55,689 bases of DNA, from NCBI GenBank assembly GCA_950054195.1, contig CATLPG010000016.1:1-55689 (forward strand), given 5' to 3'. A program made the translations under genes and the position numbers. Within the stretch, counting starts at the first letter, position 1. Each line of letters opens with the position of its first letter. This document shows positions 27,727 to 35,873 of the stretch, in pieces. The notes below the pieces were generated by a model. The model made no database searches, was not told where the DNA came from, and was given only the letters and a program-made list of their open reading frames with translations. The stretch is from an uncultured Saccharospirillaceae bacterium (GTDB lineage Bacteria > Bacteroidota > Bacteroidia > Flavobacteriales_D > CAJJDF01).

Positions 27727-28773
27727 TTAATTTATTTTACTACTATTTTTTAAGCCTTTTCGTTTGGTTTTAATCCTATTGATTTTTCCGTTGGCTGTAT
27801 ATTCGAAGTCAGAGAGAAAGAGGCTTTCTTTCGGACGGTAATATTTTGGTAATTGACTTAATTTTTCTTTGTCAAATTCACTTTTGTAAAAGAGTATTAC
27901 TTGCTCTCCTAGCCTATCATTAGGGGTTGATGTAATTAAAAAATTATCCTTATCTAAACCAGTGATTTTACTTATTTGCTCTTCTAATTGTTCGGGGTGA
28001 ATTTTAATTCCTCCAGAGTTAATTACGAAATCTTTTCTTCCAAGCCATTTAAAGCTTGTTGGTGTTTGCAGCTCAACGATATCATTCGTGCTTAAACCTG
28101 AAATACCTAAATGCGGAGCATCAATTACTAAACATTGCTCATTATTTACCGAAACTTTTGTTGGAGCTAACACCTGAAAGTAATCACTCTTTTTGATTTC
28201 CTTCAATGCAATATGACTTAGGGTTTCAGTCATTCCAAATGTTTCATAAACGTTATTCGGAAGGTTTTTAACCTTCTCTTTAAGTGTCGATGAAAGAGGA
28301 GCACCACCAAGAATAATGGTATCTATTGAGTTTATCTTGTTTTTATCATTTTTTAATGAATGCTCCATTTGATAGGGAGTCATGGCAACAAATTTGATGG
28401 GAGTTTCTACCCCATCAAAAGGAGATTTAGAAGGTTCTACAACGTGTAAATTAAAGTTTGCAACCATGGCTCTAACTAACATCATCATTCCTCCAATGTA
28501 ATTAGTAGGTAAGCAAAGTAATGCTTCTGTATTCGAGTCAAGCGAAAGGTAATCACATGTACTCTTAGCACTTGCTATCATTTTATTCTTTTCTACTTGA
28601 ATGGTTTTAGGAGTTCCGGTAGAACCAGATGTCTTAATAGCGATGGTTTCAGTTTCATTAAACCAGTTTTTTAATAATAAATAAATATCCTTATTCTCAA
28701 GCTCATCCAAATTAGCTTTAGTGTAGATGGTATTGTTTATTGATATTTGGTTTAACTCATAATAGTTCATCAA
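27727..28773 (-). CDS. menE: o-Succinylbenzoate-CoA ligase
   Basis: An adenylate-forming enzyme that activates o-succinylbenzoate with ATP and CoA. The 348-residue protein is shorter than typical MenE (about 450-490), as usual in Bacteroidota. The P-loop 'IKTSGSTGTPKTIQVEK' (about 45-61) is intact, followed by 'ALLCLPTNYIGGMMMLVRA', 'IILGGAPLS', 'VYETFGMTETLSHIAL' and the hinge 'FKWLGRKDFVINSGGIKIHP'. The C-terminal 'YTANGKINRIKTKR' supplies the late Lys. Its start overlaps menC by 17 nt. Confidence 0.9.
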   Translation of the reverse strand: MMNYYELNQISINNTIYTKANLDELENKDIYLLLKNWFNETETIAIKTSGSTGTPKTIQVEKNKMIASAKSTCDYLSLDSNTEALLCLPTNYIGGMMMLVRAMVANFNLHVVEPSKSPFDGVETPIKFVAMTPYQMEHSLKNDKNKINSIDTIILGGAPLSSTLKEKVKNLPNNVYETFGMTETLSHIALKEIKKSDYFQVLAPTKVSVNNEQCLVIDAPHLGISGLSTNDIVELQTPTSFKWLGRKDFVINSGGIKIHPEQLEEQISKITGLDKDNFLITSTPNDRLGEQVILFYKSEFDKEKLSQLPKYYRPKESLFLSDFEYTANGKINRIKTKRKGLKNSSKIN

Positions 28774-29791
28774 TCTTCCATTTAGTTGAATTATGAGTTA
28801 ATTTTTCACCATCTAAGATTAATCCAGAAGGAATATTGTTAGTGTAGATTTGTCCAGTACCTAGTCCTTGTGGGATTAAGTTGCTGTATTGAGATACAAA
28901 CTGTGCTATAGCATTTAGTCCAACGTTAGATTCTAAGCAGGATGTTATCCACCAACCAATCGAATATTTATGGGCTAAATCTATCCATTCTTTAGAACCT
29001 TTAAAGCCACCAATTAATGAGGGTTTTAAGATGATGAACTGAGGTTTAATGGATGTTAGCATTTCTTCTTTTTGTTCATAATCAAATAGTCCAATGAGTT
29101 CTTCATCTAAAGCAATAGGAATAGGAGATTCCTTGCAAAGTATTTCCATTTCATTCCACTGTTTTTGTTTTATTGGTTGTTCAATGGAGTGGATGTTGTA
29201 TTGTGCTAAATCATGTAGTTTACTTAACGCCTCTGTAGGCGAAAATGCTCCATTAGCATCTACTCGGATGGTGATATCTTTAGATTTTGATCGTATGTAT
29301 TCAAGTAAATCAAGTTCTTTTTGAAAATCTATGGCTCCAATTTTTAACTTAATACAGGAGAATCCTTGGTTTATTTTTTCATCAATAGCCTTTTTCATTT
29401 TGGCATAGTCATCCATCCATATTAAGCCATTTATAGTTAACGAAGACTTTCCTTTTGAAAAAGAGGTGTCAAAAAGGTTAAAACTTTTCTTTTCTAAGTG
29501 TTTTAGAGCTGTCTCTAATCCAAATTGAACAGAGGGCCAATTATTTAACCCGCCATGAATATAGCTTCCCCACGAATTGATATTAGTACATACTTCTTTA
29601 ATTTTGTCTTCATAACTCCCCCAAGGCTCTGGACTTAAACCTTTCAAATAACTACATTCTCCAATGCCAATATTTCCTTTATCGTCTACTAATTTTATAT
29701 AAAAAGAGGGTTTTGATTTTAGAGAATCTCTAGACGTATGTCGAGTTTCTGTAAAATGTAAAATTCTTTTATGATAGGTAGCTGTTAACAT
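28757..29791 (-). CDS. menC: o-Succinylbenzoate synthase
   Basis: An enolase-superfamily dehydratase that makes o-succinylbenzoate from SHCHC. The 344-residue protein has the superfamily's catalytic residues: 'CIKLKIGA' (KxK), 'TIRVDANGAFSP' (metal Asp), 'IHSIEQPI' (metal Glu), 'IALDEELIG' (metal Asp) and 'FIILKPSLIGG' (second catalytic Lys). The N-terminal cap has 'LKGLSPEPWGSY'. It overlaps menE by 17 nt and menA by 1 nt, so the operon is tightly packed. The neighbours make MenC far more likely than an amino-acid epimerase. Confidence 0.92.
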   Translation of the reverse strand: MLTATYHKRILHFTETRHTSRDSLKSKPSFYIKLVDDKGNIGIGECSYLKGLSPEPWGSYEDKIKEVCTNINSWGSYIHGGLNNWPSVQFGLETALKHLEKKSFNLFDTSFSKGKSSLTINGLIWMDDYAKMKKAIDEKINQGFSCIKLKIGAIDFQKELDLLEYIRSKSKDITIRVDANGAFSPTEALSKLHDLAQYNIHSIEQPIKQKQWNEMEILCKESPIPIALDEELIGLFDYEQKEEMLTSIKPQFIILKPSLIGGFKGSKEWIDLAHKYSIGWWITSCLESNVGLNAIAQFVSQYSNLIPQGLGTGQIYTNNIPSGLILDGEKLTHNSTKWKIDELL

Positions 29792-30678
29792 TACTTTAAA
29801 AATTCTTGTAAAATGAATAGTACGGATAGAATAAATGTTGGAATAGCTACTTTTTTAAGCTCTGGATCAAAATCAGTGTAAATTCCTTTTTTAGTTAGTC
29901 GAATTAAGTGATGAATAATAGAAGGAACAATAATAAATGTGAGGTAAGAGTAGTATTCTTCACCTTTCGTATAACTGCAATAAGCTGTTAGAGAAACAAT
30001 ACTTCCTATAACTAAAGCAAAATGATAAATAAATGCATTCGATAGCCCCAATTTGGTAACTAGGGTGTTTTTTTTGCTTGCCTTGTCGTTTTCAATATCT
30101 CTCATGTTGTTGAGGTTCAAAACAGCTGTCGATAGCAAACCAAAAGTAATTGCTGGATATATGTCAACATATTCTAACCCTTTTGTTAAGACATATTTTG
30201 TACCAAGTACACTAACTAAGCCAAAAAAAACAAAGACAAATAAATCTCCTAAGCCAGCATAACCGTAAGCATATTTGCCGACAGTATAAGCAATGGCAGC
30301 AAAAACACAGGCTCCTCCAATCAAAGAGAATACGAGTGTTGTAAGCGTTATATCAAACGCAGTCAAAGAAGTAGTAATACCAAGAAAGAAAGAGAGAAAC
30401 GAAAAGAGGATTAGTACTTTTTTCATTTCTTTTTGTGTAATTAAGCCCTTTTGCATCGTTCGTTGTGGACCAACTCTAGAATCATTATCTGTCCCTTTGG
30501 TGAAATCTCCATAATCATTTGCAAAATTGGATAGTATCTGAAGGCAAACTGCTGTTAGCACACAAAGAATAAACAAGCCATATTTATCGGGTTGATTTGA
30601 AATAGCATATCCTCCAAAAATTCCTGCTAAGGACAATGGTAATGTTCTTAATCGAGCCGCTTCAATCCACTTTTTCAC
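29791..30678 (-). CDS. menA: 1,4-Dihydroxy-2-naphthoate polyprenyltransferase
   Basis: This inner-membrane UbiA-family enzyme joins a polyprenyl chain to dihydroxynaphthoate to form demethylmenaquinone. The 295-residue protein has about eight or nine membrane helices. The first aspartate motif is 'NFANDYGDFTKGTDND' (about 52-67) and the second 'LNNMRDIENDKASKKNTL' (about 189-206). 'RVGPQRTMQKGLI' follows the first motif, as in MenA. It is the first gene of the minus-strand men operon and is divergent from ubiE with a 97-nt intergenic gap. Confidence 0.93.
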   Translation of the reverse strand: MKKWIEAARLRTLPLSLAGIFGGYAISNQPDKYGLFILCVLTAVCLQILSNFANDYGDFTKGTDNDSRVGPQRTMQKGLITQKEMKKVLILFSFLSFFLGITTSLTAFDITLTTLVFSLIGGACVFAAIAYTVGKYAYGYAGLGDLFVFVFFGLVSVLGTKYVLTKGLEYVDIYPAITFGLLSTAVLNLNNMRDIENDKASKKNTLVTKLGLSNAFIYHFALVIGSIVSLTAYCSYTKGEEYYSYLTFIIVPSIIHHLIRLTKKGIYTDFDPELKKVAIPTFILSVLFILQEFLK

Positions 30679-30775
30679 GTGTTATATTTTGAGAGGGTTA
30701 CTAGATTAAAATTAAAAAAAATATTATATTTAATAAAATTTTTAAACTTTCAATCATTTTTGAAAATAAAGAACG

Positions 30776-31498
30776 ATGGCAGTAAAACCTTACGATAAAA
30801 ACTCTTCTAAGAAGCAACAGGTAGAAGAAATGTTTGATGGAATATCAAAGAAATATGATTTTTTAAATCATTTTTTATCTGTTGGTATTGATAAGCGCTG
30901 GAGAAAAAAGGTGCGTAAAATGATAGCAGAAAAAAAACATAAAAATATTCTTGATGTTGCAACAGGCACCGGAGATTTGTGTGTGGAGTTAAGTAAAATA
31001 GATGGAACTAAGCTTACAGGGTTTGATTTATCTAGAGGTATGCTTGATATTGGAGAGGAAAAAATCAAAAGAAAAGGATTAACGGATCGTATCACATTCA
31101 TACATGGAGATGGAGAAAATATGCCCTTTGAAGACAATACATTTGATGCTGTTACTGTTGCTTTTGGGGTTAGAAATTTCGAAAATTTAGAGCAAGGTTT
31201 ATCAGAATGTTACAGGGTACTAAAGCAAGGTGGAGAACTAGTAGTTTTAGAGTTTTCTAATCCTGAGAAATTTCCAATCAAGCAACTGTTTAATTTTTAT
31301 TCGGGCAAAGTAATGCCTACTGTAGGTGGTATGTTTTCAAAAGATAAAAGTGCATATAAGTATTTACATGATTCTTCAAGAGCGTTTCCTAATGGTAAAG
31401 CATTTACTGATATATTAGAAAAAGTTGATTTTGTAAACCCAACAATTAAACCTTTATCCATGGGGATAGCAAGTATTTATAGAGCAACAAAAAAATGA
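30776..31498 (+). CDS. ubiE: Demethylmenaquinone methyltransferase
   Basis: A SAM-dependent methyltransferase that completes menaquinone (MenG activity). The 240-residue protein opens with 'VEEMFDGISKKYDFLNHFLS', a UbiE/MenG signature. The SAM motif I 'ILDVATGTGDLCVEL' (about 60-74) follows, then 'GFDLSRGMLDIGEEK', 'GDGENMPFEDNTFDAVTVAF' and 'RVLKQGGELVVLEFSNP'. In a menaquinone-only organism the substrate would be demethylmenaquinone. It overlaps menD by 4 nt and starts the plus-strand men operon. Confidence 0.94.
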   Translation: MAVKPYDKNSSKKQQVEEMFDGISKKYDFLNHFLSVGIDKRWRKKVRKMIAEKKHKNILDVATGTGDLCVELSKIDGTKLTGFDLSRGMLDIGEEKIKRKGLTDRITFIHGDGENMPFEDNTFDAVTVAFGVRNFENLEQGLSECYRVLKQGGELVVLEFSNPEKFPIKQLFNFYSGKVMPTVGGMFSKDKSAYKYLHDSSRAFPNGKAFTDILEKVDFVNPTIKPLSMGIASIYRATKK

Positions 31499-33204
31499 TG
31501 ATTTCTAATAAAATAGCAGTCCAAGAAATCCTTAGGCAATCCAAAGCCTTTGGGGTATCGGATGTTGTTTTATCTCCAGGTTCTAGAAATGCCCCCTTTG
31601 TATTAAGCTTTACAGCTGATGATTTTTTTAAGTGTCACCAAGTAATTGATGAGCGCAGTGCTGGTTTCTTTGCTTTAGGGATTGCACTGAAAAAGAAAAA
31701 ACCGGTGATTCTTTCTTGTACATCTGGGAGTGCAGCTTTAAATTATGCTCCAGCAGTACTGGAAGCATATAACCAAGGAGTTCCATTACTTGTGATTACT
31801 TCTGATAGACCTTCTTATGGGTATGAAATAGGAGAAGGACAGTGCTTTAATCAACAGTTTTGCTACGCTAATTTTATTCAATATCAAGCACAACTGGATG
31901 AAGATGAGCATGCTGATAAATCAGCAGTTTTTCAAGCAATAGAAGAGTCTTTTAACGTTTTGATCAAAGGAAATGGTCCTGTTCATTTAAATGTAGCGTT
32001 TGAAGAGCCTTTGTATGGTTTGGTTGATATGAATACACCTGTGTCTAACATTGTTGAAGAACCTCAAGATAACACAGGTATAGTTGATTATACTCCTTGG
32101 ATTAATAAGTGGAAGACGTTTTCTTCAAAACTGACTATAGTTAGTCAAAATGCGCCAGAAGGTATAACAGATAAACTAGTTAAACTTCAAGAAATAGACT
32201 CTTCTGTATACGTAATACAAGAAAATTTATCGAATACTAGTCACCCAAAACTTAATAGCTGTATTGATCGAACATTAAAGCCATTAGGAAGTCAATTAGA
32301 AGCTTATGCTCCCGAATTAATTGTAACCATTGGAAATAATATTGTTTCGAAAGTTGTTAAACATGTTTTTAGGGATCATCAACCAAAAGCCCACTGGAGT
32401 TTTAACAACCATTTAGAGCAAAATACCTTTAAAGTCAATGCAGAACATTTTACTGGAGATGTTTCAATTTTTTTAGATCAACTTATTTCATTAGGAGAGA
32501 ATAATCCCAGCCACTACAGGGATAGTTTTGAGTACGTAAATAAGGAGATCAAGCAATACCATGATTTTAATTTAGAGAAAATACCTTTTTCAGATTTAAA
32601 AGCATTTGAGATTATTTTAAATCATTTGCCATCGTGTGATTTACATTTAGGAAATAGCTCAGTAGTTCGTTATGCTCAGCTTTTTGATGCTAGGACAGAT
32701 ATTTCCTATTATGGTAATAGAGGAATTAGTGGAATCGAAGGATGTTCATCAACAGCAGTTGGTTTCGCTTTATATAATGATGAGCCAACTGTATTAATTA
32801 CTGGAGATTTAAGCTTTTTTTATGATAGCAATGCTTTTTGGAATGAAAGTGATATCAACTTATTAGTAATTGTGATTAATAATGGAGGTGGAAGTATATT
32901 TAAAATTATAGATGGTCCAAAAAGTAACGAAAAAGCATTAAAATATTTTGTTGGAAGTCATATACCATCAGTGAAAGACTTATGCAAGTTACATGGAATA
33001 AATTATGATATTTCAACAAGTGAAAAGCAATTAACAAATTATCTTACTACCTTTAAAAATAATGGAATTTCGGTATTAGAAGTGGATACCAGAAATAGTG
33101 AGAATGAACAAATTCTTAGTGAATATTTTAAAGGGCTGAGTGTTGATCATTTAATTGCTGATCGTAGAAACGAGAGTACTAAAACGAACATGAAATCTAC
33201 CTAA
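31495..33204 (+). CDS. menD: SEPHCHC synthase MenD
   Basis: A thiamine-diphosphate enzyme that condenses isochorismate with 2-oxoglutarate. At 569 residues it has the normal length. The N-terminal PYR domain has 'DVVLSPGSRNAPFVLSF' and 'VIDERSAGFFALGIALKKKK' (part), 'LSCTSGSAALNYAPAVLEA' and 'ITSDRPSYGYEIGEGQ'. The C-terminal ThDP-binding domain has 'YYGNRGISGIEGCSSTAVG' and 'VLITGDLSFFYDSNAFWN', the GDL...N motif that binds ThDP and Mg2+. The 4-nt overlap with ubiE suggests translational coupling. Confidence 0.95.
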   Translation: MMISNKIAVQEILRQSKAFGVSDVVLSPGSRNAPFVLSFTADDFFKCHQVIDERSAGFFALGIALKKKKPVILSCTSGSAALNYAPAVLEAYNQGVPLLVITSDRPSYGYEIGEGQCFNQQFCYANFIQYQAQLDEDEHADKSAVFQAIEESFNVLIKGNGPVHLNVAFEEPLYGLVDMNTPVSNIVEEPQDNTGIVDYTPWINKWKTFSSKLTIVSQNAPEGITDKLVKLQEIDSSVYVIQENLSNTSHPKLNSCIDRTLKPLGSQLEAYAPELIVTIGNNIVSKVVKHVFRDHQPKAHWSFNNHLEQNTFKVNAEHFTGDVSIFLDQLISLGENNPSHYRDSFEYVNKEIKQYHDFNLEKIPFSDLKAFEIILNHLPSCDLHLGNSSVVRYAQLFDARTDISYYGNRGISGIEGCSSTAVGFALYNDEPTVLITGDLSFFYDSNAFWNESDINLLVIVINNGGGSIFKIIDGPKSNEKALKYFVGSHIPSVKDLCKLHGINYDISTSEKQLTNYLTTFKNNGISVLEVDTRNSENEQILSEYFKGLSVDHLIADRRNESTKTNMKST

Positions 33205-33230
33205 TTTAAGTAGATAAGAAAATAAAATGT

Positions 33231-34205
33231 ATGCTTAAAGAGCAAATAAATTTGCAACAGTTTCTGGAAGTAGAAATGGAGCAAATAGAAGATTTAAAAA
33301 AAGAATTAATCGCTGTAGAAGAAAATTCTAATCAGTTACTTGGGAGTTTTTTATCGTTTCTTTTGGAAACGAAAGGGAAAAGTCTAAGACCAAAACTAAC
33401 TGTTTTATCAGCTAACTTATTTGGAACAACAAATCGTTCAGTTTATTTAGCAGCTATTTTACTCGAAATACTTCACCAAGCTACACTTTTACACGATGAT
33501 GTGGTAGATGAAGCAAAAGAACGAAGAGGACAAGTTTCCGCTAACATTAAGTTTGGGAATAAGTCAAGTGTGTTGATGGGAGATTACCTGCTATCTAAAA
33601 TGATTGAAGCGTGTGCAAAGGAAAAGGAGTTTAAGCTTTTAGAAATACTATCTACAACTCTTGTTGCACTATCTAAAGGAGAGTTAGTTCAGCTTAATGC
33701 AGATGCAGATTCATTACCAGATAAAAATCATTTATTAAAGATTGCTGCAATGAAAACAGGTAGTTTGATAACAGCAAGTTGTGTAAGTGGAGCATATGCT
33801 GTAGGAGCATCAGCTACTGATATTGATTTAGTAGAAAAATTCGGACAAGCTTTTGGTACTGCTTACCAAATTAAAGATGATATATTGGATTATAATCATA
33901 CAAACAAAGAGCAGTTCAAGGATTTAAAAGAGAAAAAAATTAATATTCCTCTTGCACTTGCTATGGAAGGACTATCCTTAGAGGAGAAAAAAGAATTAAT
34001 TAGCCCCTTTGAAGAAGAAGAAGTTTCTAACGAAGCAATACAAAAGATATACACTGTTATTGTAAATAATAAAGGAATCAACAAAGCAGAAGAATTGTAT
34101 CAGCAATACATTGATCAATCAATTGATTACATTAACCAAATATCTTCTGAAGCTAAAGATGTTTTTATTGATTTTATAGCAGAGTTTGCTGATAGAAAAA
34201 TCTAA
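33231..34205 (+). CDS. Polyprenyl diphosphate synthase
   Basis: A trans-prenyltransferase that makes the isoprenoid tail, here probably the one attached to menaquinone. The 324-residue protein has the first aspartate-rich motif 'LLHDDVVDEAKERRG' (Asp89, Asp90, Asp93) and the second 'YQIKDDILDYN' (about 212-222), with 'KGKSLRPKLTVL' near the N-terminus. The class I trans-synthase fold is clear. Chain length cannot be set by eye. It follows menD by 26 nt, so it probably shares the transcript, and it ends exactly where the convergent lipoprotein gene ends, leaving no space for a terminator. Confidence 0.9.
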   Translation: MLKEQINLQQFLEVEMEQIEDLKKELIAVEENSNQLLGSFLSFLLETKGKSLRPKLTVLSANLFGTTNRSVYLAAILLEILHQATLLHDDVVDEAKERRGQVSANIKFGNKSSVLMGDYLLSKMIEACAKEKEFKLLEILSTTLVALSKGELVQLNADADSLPDKNHLLKIAAMKTGSLITASCVSGAYAVGASATDIDLVEKFGQAFGTAYQIKDDILDYNHTNKEQFKDLKEKKINIPLALAMEGLSLEEKKELISPFEEEEVSNEAIQKIYTVIVNNKGINKAEELYQQYIDQSIDYINQISSEAKDVFIDFIAEFADRKI

Positions 34206-35237
34206 CTAAGGGCAATAGTAACTCTCCGTGTTATAATCGACACTGTCACTACAAAATAATTGATTACCGGTTAACTGTCCTTCACTTAGTTCTTCTACAG
34301 AAAATTTATTTAATTTACGATCTAAGGTTAGCACTTGTCGACTCGCAAATAATCCAAATCCCCCACTAATATTAGTGTATTCTGGTCTTTCAGTAATGAT
34401 GTTTGTAATTGGTTCGTTTACCTCTATGTAAGTATTGAATGTTTCATTAGCAGCCGTAACTCTTACTTCTACGTTTCTAATTACTCGCTTAATTACGTCA
34501 GTTACATCATTTAACTTATCCAAAGAAGCTAAATACTGATAAAACAGTTCCCCATCAACTGTACGTTCTAGCAATCCAGAAGAGATACTATCATTATTTA
34601 ATTTACCTACAAACCAGTCAACACTTCTTCTGTTAATTCCACTTGCAGTATGTTCATCAAAATATACCCTTAAAGATAAATCATATAAGGCAGCATTAGC
34701 GGCAGGTTCCCACTTAGGTAAAAAGGAAGAGTAGACACCATTACCAGCTGATAATGTTAGCCCATTTTGTGTAGATAAGATGGTGAAATTGCTAAAATTG
34801 AATGTGCCAATCATATCAGTCTCAGCAGAGAAATTTTTGTTGTCAGCTGTTCCAACTAGCTTATAAGTACTGTTACGATCCAAGTTAGGTTCTACAAAAT
34901 AATATACTTTTTGAGAGTCTGTGTAAAAAATACCCTCATCTATGTTTTTAACCCATATTTCTTCAAGTGAGTAAACATTTCCTAAGCTACCATTTGTATA
35001 TTGTTCTACACGTGCCTCAACATTTTTAAAAAGATTACTGTCGTTAATACCAGCATAAGCCTGATTGTTCTCACCAAGGAATGTCTTGTTTATTTTTATA
35101 AACTGTGTGTCCTTTGATTGGTCTAATATACCATAAACAATGGGTACAGTGTCGTAAGGGGCATTTACATCTACATCAGTTTTGCAACTAATGAGTAAAC
35201 TAATTAAACCAACTATTAGTATAAATTTATTCATCAC
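34206..35237 (-). CDS. DUF4249-like lipoprotein
   Basis: This 343-residue protein has a lipoprotein signal ('IVGLISLLISC', Cys18). The start of the mature part, 'DTVPIVYGILDQ' and 'TQFIKINKTFLGENN', fits DUF4249 proteins of Bacteroidota, which often accompany TonB-dependent receptors. No receptor gene is beside this one. The remainder is predicted beta-rich ('STYKLVGTADNKNFSAETDM', 'VEVRVTAANETFNTYI'). Function unknown. A candidate promoter lies just upstream. Confidence 0.7.
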   Translation of the reverse strand: MMNKFILIVGLISLLISCKTDVDVNAPYDTVPIVYGILDQSKDTQFIKINKTFLGENNQAYAGINDSNLFKNVEARVEQYTNGSLGNVYSLEEIWVKNIDEGIFYTDSQKVYYFVEPNLDRNSTYKLVGTADNKNFSAETDMIGTFNFSNFTILSTQNGLTLSAGNGVYSSFLPKWEPAANAALYDLSLRVYFDEHTASGINRRSVDWFVGKLNNDSISSGLLERTVDGELFYQYLASLDKLNDVTDVIKRVIRNVEVRVTAANETFNTYIEVNEPITNIITERPEYTNISGGFGLFASRQVLTLDRKLNKFSVEELSEGQLTGNQLFCSDSVDYNTESYYCP

Positions 35238-35242
35238 AACTA

Positions 35243-35273
35243 AAATACTATTTTAATTTTTTGTGTGTACAAA
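35243..35273 (-). promoter_or_regulatory. Candidate promoter of the DUF4249-like gene
   Basis: Read on the minus strand: TTTG (35270-35273), 19 nt, TAGTATTT (35243-35250). The -33 and spacing are exact; the -7 matches TAnnTTTG at 6 of 8 positions. The start codon at 35237 is only 6 nt from the -7 motif, which would give a nearly leaderless message, so confidence is limited. Confidence 0.3.
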
Positions 35274-35407
35274 CTCTCTTCATTTAATTATTAAGCGATT
35301 TCTAAAATTGAGAAAACTTATTCCAAAATGGTGTTTTTTTACTCGCTTTTAATTCTCTTAAAAAATATAAGCTATTGTTTTTTATGTTTTTAAGTTCTTT
35401 TTTTTGT

Positions 35408-35423
35408 TTGGCTTCTCATTTGT
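35408..35423 (+). promoter_or_regulatory. Sigma54-like -24/-12 element before the first receiver gene
   Basis: TTGGCTTCTCATTTGT has TTGGC at the -24 place and TTG at the -12 place, with GG and G separated by 10 nt as in sigma54 promoters (TGGCAC-N5-TTGCA). The last base of the -12 core is T, not C. It ends 23 nt before the ATG at 35447. The same operon encodes a sigma54-dependent activator. Confidence 0.35.
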
Positions 35424-35446
35424 ACTATTTAGCAAAACTAGGAGTC

Positions 35447-35869
35447 ATGGTTAATTGCGGAGTATATATATTAGACGATAACTTATTTTTTAATAAGATG
35501 CTTACTTATGCTGTAGATAAGTATATGAAACATTATTTTGAATCACCCTTGTTTAATTATGGAATACATTCCTATACGGATGCTAAAAAAATAATGAAAG
35601 CAAGTAGAGATAATCATTCCATTTACTTTTTAGATTACTATCTTGGAAAGGAAGCTACAGCAAAAGATATTTTATTAAATATAGCGAATCCTTCTGATGA
35701 GAAGCAGTCAATAGCTGTTTTGTCGAGGAAATCAAACAATGAGACCGTAGGAGAAACATACCTTATGGGAGCCTCAACGTTTATATGTAAGGATAAAAAT
35801 GTTATTCATAAGTCTATTACGTTTTTAAAGGAGACATTGAATAATTATGGAGTAGTTAGTAACAAATAA
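35447..35869 (+). CDS. Stand-alone response-regulator receiver protein
   Basis: With the start at ATG 35447 (140 residues) this is a single receiver domain. 'GVYILDDNLFFNKML' gives the acidic pair Asp10-Asp11, 'YFLDYYLG' the phospho-acceptor Asp63, 'IAVLSRKS' the switch Ser93, and 'FICKDKN' the conserved Lys115. No output domain is present, as in CheY or Spo0F. An upstream ATG at 35375 would add 24 hydrophobic residues and a sigma54-like motif lies in that stretch, so I reject it. 'AGGAG' precedes the chosen ATG. The hybrid kinase gene starts 4 nt after the stop, so this receiver is probably a partner in that relay. Confidence 0.8.
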   Translation: MVNCGVYILDDNLFFNKMLTYAVDKYMKHYFESPLFNYGIHSYTDAKKIMKASRDNHSIYFLDYYLGKEATAKDILLNIANPSDEKQSIAVLSRKSNNETVGETYLMGASTFICKDKNVIHKSITFLKETLNNYGVVSNK

Positions 35870-35873
35870 GGGC

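Noticed and set aside
35375-35446. Longer N-terminus for the first receiver protein
   Set aside because: It adds a hydrophobic run before a complete receiver domain and contains a sigma54-like motif.
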